Positions 1-6,017 of a stretch of DNA of 11,391 nt are shown here, one piece after another. The DNA lies in contig JASMME010000006.1 of NCBI GenBank assembly GCA_030748365.1, positions 8,911-20,301 on the forward strand. Direction: 5' to 3'. A model generated the notes under the pieces. The model did not search any database and was not told where the DNA came from. It saw only the letters and a program-made list of their open reading frames with translations. The translations under genes and the position numbers were made by a program. Source of the DNA: Lutibacter sp. (GTDB lineage: Bacteria > Bacteroidota > Bacteroidia > Flavobacteriales > Flavobacteriaceae). Positions within the stretch are counted from its first letter, which is position 1. Each line of letters begins with the position of its first letter.

Positions 1-2
1 AC

Positions 3-488
3 CAGTTGCAGGTAGCTACCGATGCCGCCTTTAGCCAAATTGTCCAAACAAAGGACAACCTGAGTGTCAACAGCACACCGGTCTACCTAGACAAGGGTGT
101 TTTCTATTACTGGCGGGTGAAGGCCTTTGACATCAACGGCAATGAGACAGCCTATACAGCGGCCTATCAATTTTTTACCCAGGGAGACCCCGATATTAAC
201 CACCTGCCATTCTCTCCGGAACTGGTAAGCCCCTCATTGGGTGCTATAGAACAGAATGCGACCACCACCCTGGAGTGGAATGCCTCAGATGTGGATGGTG
301 ACAGCCTGACCTATGACGTATATGTTGATACAGTGGATCCTCCAGCTACCAAGGTTGCTGAAAACCAAGCTGAGAAAACCCATACCCTCGACCTAACTAC
401 CACCACAAACTACTACTGGCGGGTTGTGGTAAAAGACGGGAACGGTGGAGAGACCCAAGGACAGGTATGGCACTTTGTAACCGACTAG
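3..488 (+). CDS. Fibronectin type III-like surface/secreted protein, C-terminal part (5' truncated)
   Basis: The open frame enters from the left edge and ends at TAG 486-488; the real start lies outside the window. About 161 residues are visible. They form two tandem Fn3-like beta-sandwich units: one ends near YYWRVKAFDINGNET, and the other runs from the PELVSPS segment through LEWNASDVDGDSLTYDVYVD to NYYWRVVVKDGNGGE and a final VWHFVTD. The repeated YYWRV plus D-x-NG/GNG pattern and the closing F-x-T strand are typical of extracellular Fn3-like repeats in large Bacteroidota surface proteins. Such domains act as spacers or adhesion modules, so the N-terminal catalytic or binding part is unknown. 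The protein ends directly after the last Fn3 strand. No type IX secretion C-terminal sorting domain is visible, and a terminator follows 20 bases after the stop. The fold class is fairly clear; the function is unknown. Confidence 0.8.
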   Translation, partial: QLQVATDAAFSQIVQTKDNLSVNSTPVYLDKGVFYYWRVKAFDINGNETAYTAAYQFFTQGDPDINHLPFSPELVSPSLGAIEQNATTTLEWNASDVDGDSLTYDVYVDTVDPPATKVAENQAEKTHTLDLTTTTNYYWRVVVKDGNGGETQGQVWHFVTD

Positions 489-509
489 ATAAATCCTAAA
501 CATCCATAG

Positions 510-541
510 AAAAAAGCGGACTATTATGTCCGCTTTTTTTA
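510..541 (+). terminator. Rho-independent terminator of the Fn3-like gene
   Basis: The perfect stem GCGGAC (516-521) / GTCCGC (528-533) has a 6-base loop. It is flanked by A6 on the left and T8 on the right, which lengthen the stem and supply the U tract. It starts about 20 bases after the TAG stop. The A/T symmetry would also let it work on the other strand, but no minus-strand gene ends here. Confidence 0.88.
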
Positions 542-894
542 TACAAGCTACCCAAGTCTTCCCAATACTGGCATTGATTTATGGCATTGTTTTTTGCACT
601 TAAAACAACAGTGATATGGAAGTATGGTAATTTTTTCTTAACTTTAGGCTATGTGCCGCTACAAAAAGAAACGAATACAATATTGTTAGCAACGGAACGT
701 TTGGCTTATGTTTTCCCAATATTGCAACTGTTGTAACGGTTTTCGGTGAAAGCAGCCCGTCACGGTTTTCGGTGATGTTTGGCATTGTTTTATTTGTTTA
801 TTTTGTACACAGTAACTGATGTCAGTCTTGAACAATGAAAGACGCATAGGTTTGTTAAATATTTGTATATTCGTACAAAAAATTGAAAGAGATT
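542..894. other. AT-rich intergenic spacer with short direct repeats
   Basis: No convincing coding frame is visible in about 350 bases. The spacer contains a 14-base direct repeat ACGGTTTTCGGTGA at 736-749 and 762-775 (26-base period). It also has GGCATTGTTTT at 583-593 and 781-791, and TTCCCAATA at 559-567 and 713-721. A possible but weak Bacteroidota promoter lies at TTTG 778-781 with TATTTTG at 799-805. The stretch probably holds the 5' regulatory region of the downstream transferase gene. The repeats could be operator copies or decayed duplications. Confidence 0.45.
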
Positions 895-2019
895 ATGACT
901 GTAATTACCGAAATATTCAGTAATGCCAGCTATGTATGGCCGCTGATCGCACTGATTGCCTTTACCCTCACTTACCTACTCATTCCACGAATCGCCCACA
1001 TTGTAAACCTGCACGGGTTGGTGGATCAACCCAACCACCGAAGTGCCCACACAGCTTCAACCCCTACCATGGGTGGAATCGCCTTCTACCTGGTATTGGT
1101 ACTGATCGTTTTTGCTGCTGCCCACTGGGAGTCAGAAGATATTGCCCTGCATTTTATCGCGGCGCTGAGCGTCATCTTTTTTATAGGGCTTAGGGACGAC
1201 CTGGTCTCCACCACTCCCAGGCTCAAGTTACTCGGCGAATTGCTTGCCTGCTCCTTTATCCTGTTCTGTAGCTGTATGGAAGTCTATAGCCTGGATGGTT
1301 TTTTAGGGGTCAACGGTATTTACCCAATAATCTCCTACCTCTTTATCTACTTGCTACTACTGACAATTATCAACGCCTTCAACCTGATTGACGGCATTGA
1401 CGGGCTGTCCGCTGTGGTAGGAATCATTATTTTTGGATTTTTTGCCTGGTTCTTTTATCAGACATCATGGGATTTTTATTTTCTGCTAAACATCGCATTG
1501 ATCGCTATGTTACTGGCCTTTCTCCGTTTTAATATATCGAGCAAGCAAAAAATTTTTATGGGTGATACCGGATCGCTGATTATTGGATTCTGTATCGGGC
1601 TGATGACCCTTAAATTTCTAACGATTGAGCCGGTGGCAATGGGAGCGGTATTTTCTATCAAAGCGGAAAACAAGCTGGTTATTATTGCAGCGGTATTAAT
1701 CATCCCCTTGCTCGACACGGTACGCGCAATGTATATACGCCTTAAAGAAGGCAGGAGTCCTTTTTCCGCAGATCGCAACCACATTCACCATGTCTTGGTC
1801 AACACTGGGCTCTCTCATATCCAAGCAAGTATCTTGCTAGGCATGATAAACGTGCTCGTGGCAGGGCTTATCATTTTTCTTTCCACCCTATTGGACAGTT
1901 TCCAACTAATGGTTTCATATGCCCTTGTTTTTGTCATCCTAATGGGCACCTTCAAGAAAATTAAAAATCAGCTCAGTCCTGAGAAGAAAAAAAGGCCTAT
2001 TGTCAGGGCCTTTAAATAG
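895..2019 (+). CDS. WecA/TagO-type undecaprenyl-phosphate sugar-1-phosphate transferase (MraY-like family)
   Basis: This is a polytopic inner membrane enzyme that transfers a sugar-1-phosphate (in WecA, GlcNAc-1-P from UDP-GlcNAc) to undecaprenyl phosphate, the first step of many lipid-linked O-antigen, capsule or teichoic acid pathways. In 374 residues I see about ten hydrophobic segments and the family's cytoplasmic motifs. These are the Asp pair GLRDD (about 98-102), NAFNLIDGIDGL (160-171), FMGDTGS (221-227) and RNHIHH (294-299), the His-rich loop that separates WecA/TagO-type enzymes from MraY. The tail is basic (KKKRP). I chose ATG 895, preceded by a GAAAGAG purine stretch, over the in-frame TTG at 883. 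The convergent Wzi-family gene supports an envelope polysaccharide role. The sugar specificity cannot be read from the sequence. Confidence 0.93.
   Translation: MTVITEIFSNASYVWPLIALIAFTLTYLLIPRIAHIVNLHGLVDQPNHRSAHTASTPTMGGIAFYLVLVLIVFAAAHWESEDIALHFIAALSVIFFIGLRDDLVSTTPRLKLLGELLACSFILFCSCMEVYSLDGFLGVNGIYPIISYLFIYLLLLTIINAFNLIDGIDGLSAVVGIIIFGFFAWFFYQTSWDFYFLLNIALIAMLLAFLRFNISSKQKIFMGDTGSLIIGFCIGLMTLKFLTIEPVAMGAVFSIKAENKLVIIAAVLIIPLLDTVRAMYIRLKEGRSPFSADRNHIHHVLVNTGLSHIQASILLGMINVLVAGLIIFLSTLLDSFQLMVSYALVFVILMGTFKKIKNQLSPEKKKRPIVRAFK
1987..2013 (-). terminator. Intrinsic terminator of the minus-strand Wzi-family gene, inside the 3' end of the converging gene
   Basis: Read on the minus strand, AAAGGCC (2013-2007) and GGCCTTT (1997-1991) form a 7-bp stem with a 9-base loop, followed by further Ts and TTCTTC. 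It begins about 32 bases after the minus-strand stop codon at 2045-2047. The hairpin is embedded in coding sequence of the convergent gene, so the two 3' ends would overlap as antisense RNA. Confidence 0.7.
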
Positions 2020-2043
2020 CAAGTACTACGCCCTGATTTTTTT
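2003..2043 (+). terminator. Intrinsic terminator of the WecA/TagO-type gene
   Basis: The stem TCAGGGC (2003-2009) / GCCCTGA (2030-2036) has a 20-base loop and is followed directly by T7 at 2037-2043. The left arm lies inside the last codons of the gene. It shares bases with the minus-strand terminator hairpin at 1991-2013, so the two structures exclude each other on any one molecule. Confidence 0.65.
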
Positions 2044-2044
2044 C

Positions 2045-3457
2045 TTAGAAATAGCCCTTTTTCACAATTTTAATAAAACCGCCAAGCGCCTCCTTTCGGT
2101 AGGTTCCCCTGTCAAAAGAAGCGCCCAATACCAGGTCAAAGGGCCACCCTTTGGGCTGTCGGAACAGCAGGCTGATCAGGCCAGAAAACTGGGTGGGCCT
2201 GGGGTCGTATTCCTCGTAAAACCAACCAGTGTATTCTGAATAACTCAACAAGGCGGTATAGAAAAATCCCCCAACAGCGCCCTTGGCTCCCAGGTTCACT
2301 GCAATAAAGCGGTTATCGCCCAGGATGATACCCCGGGTAATACCGTCCTCGTCCACTGGCCGGGTCGTAAAATAAGGGGAGCCAATGCTGTTCCCGAAAT
2401 AGGTCCAGCCAGACTGGTACAACCAACTATTGAAATAATTATCCATATGCCTCGATGCCTGCCATACCCCATTTTCATCGAAAAACTCCCCTGGCCCAAT
2501 CCCACTGGCATGGCGGGTATGGGTAAATTCCGCCAGCAAATGACTTAGGAGGGCTCCCGGCTCTTTAAAGTCTAGGAACAAGCCGTATAAACCGTCTTTC
2601 CAGTTTTGCAGCTCCCTACCGGAAGCATCTTCAAAAAGATGGGAATGGTAAAAGGAAGCATCATAGTACTCCCCGGCAAAATCGAACTGCAGGTGATAAG
2701 CCCCCAGTTGATTTCCGAGCACATTCGCTTGTTCACCAGGAAGGGCATTATCACTTCCGGCACTACCGCTTATAACCCTTAGGTAATCGCTGAAGCCAGC
2801 AGGCTGTCTTCCTGCTACAGGAGAAGTTCCCGCCCATTGTACATAGTGGTTGAGCCCAATTGTAAACTGAAGCCGCGGACTGATAACTGATTTTAAAAAT
2901 AGGCCCTTGCTGTGCAATCGGGTATGGTGAACCACCCGGGGATCATTGAGTAGAAAATCTCCGTAATATCCCTTAAAAGAAAGCCATTTTTTGGCAAAAG
3001 GCAGGGGTATATATCGTGTCAGAGAAATCCGATAGCCTGGAAAAGAACGGGCATGGTTCGAATGGACAATATTGCCATTGGAAGAGGAAAGCCCCTCCCC
3101 AAAAAGAGCCGGGTGCTTGCTACCCAAGTCCAACTGCAGATCCCGATAACGAAGGCTTAGGTATAACTCATCGATAAGCACCTTTTTTCGGTTGGCATAA
3201 AAACTACTGACCGCAACCTTGTATGCAGTTTGCAAACCGTCGGCCTCTTGTGAAAAAGGCTTTCCCAGGGCAGTGTGCAACGATAGGTAGTCGGTACTGG
3301 GCAGCATTCCGTAACGGTTGGCCGTCATCCAAAAAGGCAGGGTATTCTGGTCGCTAAAGCCTGTCTCCAAGGAAACCTGGTAATAGGTCGTATTGCGCTC
3401 TTGGGCAAAGACAGACAGGCAGCCGAGAAAAAAGAACAAAAAGCAGGTGTGTTTCAT
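2045..3457 (-). CDS. Wzi-family outer membrane beta-barrel protein (capsule assembly family)
   Basis: The 470-residue protein has a clear Sec signal peptide: MKH, a hydrophobic FLFFFLGCLSVFA core, and likely cleavage near residue 18-19. The mature part is rich in aromatic, Gly and alternating-hydrophobic strands, as expected of an outer membrane barrel. The N-terminal mature segment (LETGFSDQNTLPFWMTANRYGMLP) and the later LDLGSKHPALFGEGLSSSNGN segment match the Bacteroidota branch of the capsule assembly Wzi family. In E. coli, Wzi is a surface lectin-like barrel that anchors K-antigen capsule; the role of the Bacteroidota homologues is less well defined. The gene ends 25 bases from the convergent polyprenyl-phosphate transferase, which fits an exopolysaccharide or capsule context. 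The frame is complete. The family call rests on remembered motifs rather than an alignment. Confidence 0.82.
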   Translation of the reverse strand: MKHTCFLFFFLGCLSVFAQERNTTYYQVSLETGFSDQNTLPFWMTANRYGMLPSTDYLSLHTALGKPFSQEADGLQTAYKVAVSSFYANRKKVLIDELYLSLRYRDLQLDLGSKHPALFGEGLSSSNGNIVHSNHARSFPGYRISLTRYIPLPFAKKWLSFKGYYGDFLLNDPRVVHHTRLHSKGLFLKSVISPRLQFTIGLNHYVQWAGTSPVAGRQPAGFSDYLRVISGSAGSDNALPGEQANVLGNQLGAYHLQFDFAGEYYDASFYHSHLFEDASGRELQNWKDGLYGLFLDFKEPGALLSHLLAEFTHTRHASGIGPGEFFDENGVWQASRHMDNYFNSWLYQSGWTYFGNSIGSPYFTTRPVDEDGITRGIILGDNRFIAVNLGAKGAVGGFFYTALLSYSEYTGWFYEEYDPRPTQFSGLISLLFRQPKGWPFDLVLGASFDRGTYRKEALGGFIKIVKKGYF

Positions 3458-3636
3458 CTGTTTAAACTATGATTGTTGGCTAGCTAACGGCCTTATCACG
3501 GGGTTAGGTTACAGCGGGAAACCGGGTATACCCCTGGGTGTTTACAGGGCAGTACTTTTAAAAACAAACACAGGTTTCACCACCTTAGCTGTCAGGGTGA
3601 ACCTGCAGCAACGCCTTTTTACTTCATACAAATATA
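3458..3636 (-). promoter_or_regulatory. Putative promoter -7 element and structured 5' leader of the Wzi-family gene
   Basis: On the minus strand, 3636-3629 reads TATATTTG, a perfect match to the Bacteroidota -7 consensus TAnnTTTG. No clear -33 TTTG is visible at the right distance, so the promoter is only partly supported. If it is used, the transcript has a 5' leader of about 160 bases. That leader can fold a 10-bp stem between 3571-3581 (CAGGTTtCACC, one bulged T) and 3596-3605 (GGTGAACCTG) with a 14-base loop. It also holds the perfect palindrome GGGTATACCC at 3524-3533. I do not recognise a known riboswitch class. Confidence 0.4.
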
Positions 3637-3830
3637 CAATTTTAGACGAGAGGCACCTAGGAGAGAATCCGCTTATAGGCAAGCCTGTTTGACCGCCCTG
3701 CACCAGCAGATTTGATCTGTATAAGAGCTGTGTACCTCGCCCGTTTTCTTTAATAATAATTCATTGTATACTTACTTTTATTGAGGATAATCACCCTAGC
3801 GCGGGATTCCATTATCAAATAAACAAGAAT
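3637..3830. other. Intergenic stretch without recognised genes
   Basis: There is no supported coding frame. I see a small inverted repeat, CAGAT TTG ATCTG, at 3707-3719. The sequence shifts from moderate GC on the left to strongly AT-rich after about 3740, where the control region of the aromatic amino acid operon begins. Confidence 0.4.
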
Positions 3831-3863
3831 TTTAATTTTACTTTAAAAATTATGGTATATTTG
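3831..3863 (+). promoter_or_regulatory. Promoter of the aromatic amino acid operon (Bacteroidota primary sigma type)
   Basis: TATATTTG at 3856-3863 is a perfect match to the -7 consensus TAnnTTTG. A -33-like TTTA lies at 3831-3834, 21 bases upstream, within the usual spacing. Transcription would begin near 3870, giving a leader RNA of about 170 bases before the first structural gene. The leader peptide start would be about 30 bases into it. A second -7-like TAGATTTG at 3875-3882 has no matching -33 element. Confidence 0.6.
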
Positions 3864-3901
3864 AAATTAATGTATAGATTTGTCACTGATTTTAGCAATT
3901 T

Positions 3902-3964
3902 ATGAATAACCATAGCACGTTTAACAGCTTTTATTTTTACTTTTATTTTATGGATAAGGGTTGA
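3902..3964 (+). CDS. Phe/Tyr-rich leader peptide of the aromatic amino acid operon attenuator
   Basis: This 20-codon ORF starts at ATG 3902 and stops at TGA 3962-3964. It encodes five Phe and three Tyr, with an uninterrupted FYFYFYF run at residues 10-16 (codons 3929-3949), then MDKG and stop. An in-frame TAG at 3893-3895 isolates it from anything upstream. It lies between the operon promoter and a terminator that precedes the prephenate dehydratase gene. Ribosome-mediated attenuation is well established for E. coli pheA and pheST, whose leader peptides are rich in Phe codons. By that model, low charged Phe or Tyr tRNA stalls the ribosome in the run and lets the operon be transcribed. The peptide probably has no function beyond being translated. 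No Shine-Dalgarno sequence is visible, which is common in Bacteroidota. The leader role is inferred but strongly supported by codon content and position. Confidence 0.88.
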   Translation: MNNHSTFNSFYFYFYFMDKG

Positions 3965-4008
3965 GGCTTTCGTTTGTTATGTGTAAAAAATAATACAAGA
4001 GTCTCGAT
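3960..4008 (+). promoter_or_regulatory. Predicted antiterminator hairpin of the Phe/Tyr attenuator
   Basis: The segment GTTGAGGCT (3960-3968) overlaps the leader stop codon and is nearly a copy of the terminator's 3' arm ATCGAGGCT (4012-4020). In RNA it can pair with the terminator's 5' arm (4000-4008) over nine consecutive positions, three of them G-U. Two more weak pairs, 3969-3970 with 3998-3999, extend it. A second short stem inside the loop is possible: TTGT 3974-3977 with ACAA 3995-3998. A ribosome at the stop codon would mask this segment, and one stalled in the Phe/Tyr run would leave most of it free. Confidence 0.75.
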
Positions 4009-4028
4009 AAAATCGAGGCTTTTTTTTT
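4000..4028 (+). terminator. Attenuator terminator upstream of the prephenate dehydratase gene
   Basis: The stem is AGTCTCGAT (4000-4008) with ATCGAGGCT (4012-4020): nine pairs including one G-U, an AAA loop, and T8 at 4021-4028. It ends 13 bases before ATG 4042. It follows no full-length gene, only the leader peptide ORF, so its natural reading is conditional termination of the operon's own leader transcript. Confidence 0.9.
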
Positions 4029-4041
4029 AGTCAAAAATACC

Positions 4042-4863
4042 ATGAAAGTAGCCATACAAGGAGTCAGGGGTTCGTTTCACCACATTGTCGCCGAGCAGTA
4101 TTTTGGAAAGAATATTGACCTGGTGGAATGCTTGTCATTTAGTGAAATGCCCGCGGTACTGGAAGCAGACAAGGACAGCGTGATGATCATGGCCATTGAA
4201 AATTCCATCGCCGGAGCGCTCCTGCCAAATTACGCGCTGATCGATGCGCACAAACTGACCATTTGCGGGGAACACTACCTGCCAATCCACCACCACCTGA
4301 TGGCCCTAAAAGGGCAGAAAATTACTGAGATCAAAGAAGTGTATTCGCACCCGATGGCCCTGCTACAATGCCATCACTTTTTTAAAGAACACCCACATAT
4401 CAGGCTGATAGAAGATAAGGACACTGCAAGTGTTGCTAGGCGGATCCATGAGCAGCAGCTCACCGGAGTGGGAGCCATTGCCAGCGACTTGGCCGCTGAT
4501 ATCTACGACCTGGAAATACTGGCCACCGAAATACAAACCATCAAAAACAATGCGACCCGCTTTTTTATCGTTACAAAAACCGGGAACAGTAAGGTGGTGT
4601 CTGCCAACAAAGCTTCCATCAAATTTGTGGCGAGCCATGATACAGGTAGCCTGGCTGAAATCTTGACCATCCTGTCGAAACACCAACTCAACCTGTCGAA
4701 GATCCAATCGATGCCCATCATAGATACCCCCTGGAAATACGCTTTTTTTGCGGATTTTATCTTTAGCAGCTATGCGGATTATTACCATGCCATTGAGGAG
4801 GTAAAAACCAAGGTATCCAGCCTGAAAATATTAGGAGAATATACCAAAAAACAACGCAGATGA
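4042..4863 (+). CDS. pheA: Prephenate dehydratase with C-terminal ACT domain
   Basis: The enzyme decarboxylates and dehydrates prephenate to phenylpyruvate, the committed step to phenylalanine. Its 273 residues match the monofunctional form without a chorismate mutase domain. The periplasmic-binding-protein-like catalytic part shows GVRGSFHH (7-14), ENSIAG (53-58), HPMALLQC (103-110), DTASVA (127-132) and the family's TRFF signature (172-175). Its Thr-Arg pair is the core active-site motif. An ACT regulatory domain follows (about 192-270) with GSLAEIL (202-208), which in relatives senses phenylalanine. Where many relatives have ESRP, this protein has IQSMP (221-225), so the strength of feedback inhibition is uncertain. 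It is the first gene of the operon, 13 bases after the attenuator terminator. Its TGA overlaps the next ATG (ATGA), indicating translational coupling. Confidence 0.96.
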   Translation: MKVAIQGVRGSFHHIVAEQYFGKNIDLVECLSFSEMPAVLEADKDSVMIMAIENSIAGALLPNYALIDAHKLTICGEHYLPIHHHLMALKGQKITEIKEVYSHPMALLQCHHFFKEHPHIRLIEDKDTASVARRIHEQQLTGVGAIASDLAADIYDLEILATEIQTIKNNATRFFIVTKTGNSKVVSANKASIKFVASHDTGSLAEILTILSKHQLNLSKIQSMPIIDTPWKYAFFADFIFSSYADYYHAIEEVKTKVSSLKILGEYTKKQRR

Positions 4864-6017
4864 TTCCAAAGGCCGACAGACTACACAACGTTACTGAATA
4901 CTATTTCTCCAAGAAATTGAGGGAAGTGGCGGCCCTGCGCAAACAAGGCAAGCCCATCATCAATATGGCCATAGGCAGCCCTGACCTGCCACCGCCGGCA
5001 GCGGTGGTTGAAGCATTGGAGCACACAGCCCGGCAAAAAGGGGCGCACCAGTACCAAAGCTACCAGGGAATTCCACCATTGAGAAGTGCCATGGCCGCTT
5101 TCTACCATCAACACTATGGCCTCAAACTCTGCCCAGACAGTGAGGTACTGCCCCTGATGGGCTCCAAAGAAGGCATCATGCATATTTCCATGGCCTTTGT
5201 AAATCCGGGAGACAGTGTGCTCATTCCCAATCCTGGCTATCCGACCTATGCCTCGGTAACCGAGTTGGTAGGCGCAAAAGCCCTGTGCTACGAACTGCGC
5301 GCAAGCAACAACTGGCTACCCGACCTGGAAGCCCTGGAGAAACAAGACCTGAGCAAGGTAAGATTGATGTGGCTAAACTATCCGCATATGCCCACTGGGG
5401 CAGCCGCTTCCGAAGAGGATTTCAAGGCCTTGATCAATTTTGCCAGGCGGCACAAAATCCTGTTGGTCAATGACAACCCTTACAGCTTCGTCCTGCAAGA
5501 CCATCCAGAAAGCATTTTATCAGTACCGGGTGCCGACGGAGTGGCCATCGAACTGAACTCACTGAGCAAAACTTTTAACATGGCCGGTTGGCGGGTAGGA
5601 ATGGTGGCTGGGAACGCCCAAATCATCCAGGCCATCCTACAGGTAAAAAGCAATATGGATTCGGGTATGTTCCTGGGCATACAACACGGGGCCATCGCTG
5701 CCCTGGAGAGCCCAAAAAGCTGGTTTAAAGAACTGAATGCTACCTACGCAAGGCGTCGTGCACTGGTCTGGAAGATTATGGACAGGCTACAATGCACCTA
5801 CGCAAAGAACCGGGGCGGATTGTTTGTCTGGGGACGGTTGCCTGAAGGGAAAAAAGCCATCCCTTTTAGCGATGCCTTGTTGTACGAAAAATCAGTATTT
5901 ATCACACCAGGTAGCATCTTTGGTACGATGGGCGAGTCATATATCAGGGCCTCCCTCTGTATCTCGGAAGCGGACTTATCAGAAGTAGAAAATCGCTTAC
6001 AAACACGCAATATATGA
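4860..6017 (+). CDS. Class I/II PLP-dependent aminotransferase, probably aromatic amino acid/prephenate aminotransferase
   Basis: This is a 385-residue fold-type I aminotransferase. Visible landmarks are the N-terminal substrate loop NMAIGSPDLPPP (35-46), YQGIPPLR (68-75), NPGYPTY (124-130) and NYPHMPTG (173-180, usually NYPNNPTG). Then come the cofactor-ring Asp in VNDNPY (D205), the Schiff-base lysine in SLSKTFNMAGWR (K237), and the carboxylate-binding Arg in YIRASLC (R363). Lying between prephenate dehydratase and prephenate dehydrogenase, with ATGA overlaps at both ends, it most likely transaminates phenylpyruvate and 4-hydroxyphenylpyruvate to Phe and Tyr with glutamate as donor. Action on prephenate itself (giving arogenate) cannot be excluded. 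The frame is intact and key residues are present; the substrate is inferred from context. Confidence 0.9.
   Translation: MIPKADRLHNVTEYYFSKKLREVAALRKQGKPIINMAIGSPDLPPPAAVVEALEHTARQKGAHQYQSYQGIPPLRSAMAAFYHQHYGLKLCPDSEVLPLMGSKEGIMHISMAFVNPGDSVLIPNPGYPTYASVTELVGAKALCYELRASNNWLPDLEALEKQDLSKVRLMWLNYPHMPTGAAASEEDFKALINFARRHKILLVNDNPYSFVLQDHPESILSVPGADGVAIELNSLSKTFNMAGWRVGMVAGNAQIIQAILQVKSNMDSGMFLGIQHGAIAALESPKSWFKELNATYARRRALVWKIMDRLQCTYAKNRGGLFVWGRLPEGKKAIPFSDALLYEKSVFITPGSIFGTMGESYIRASLCISEADLSEVENRLQTRNI

Noticed and set aside
6..8. TTG as a true start of the Fn3-like protein
   Set aside because: The frame is open to the left edge, and the first Fn3 domain is already cut in the middle of a strand, so the gene must begin upstream.
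736..775. CRISPR-like interpretation of the 14-base repeat pair
   Set aside because: There are only two short copies with a 12-base gap and no cas genes; far too small for an array.
883..894. In-frame TTG start four codons upstream of the transferase ATG
   Set aside because: ATG 895 is a better start codon with a GAAAGAG stretch just before it; the extra residues add nothing to the membrane topology or motifs.
3393..3692. 99-codon plus-strand open frame across the Wzi-family gene start
   Set aside because: It overlaps the signal peptide coding region antisense, has no family resemblance and runs through a structured noncoding leader.
3875..3882. Second -7-like element TAGATTTG before the leader peptide
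   Set aside because: The only TTTG upstream is 11 bases away, inside the first promoter, and no -33 element fits; 3831-3863 is the better promoter.
3920..3928. TTTAACAGC shared with the right half of the Lrp-type dyad (10942-10950), as a second operator
   Set aside because: It is a single half-site inside leader peptide codons with no inverted partner; a nine-base match is plausible by chance.
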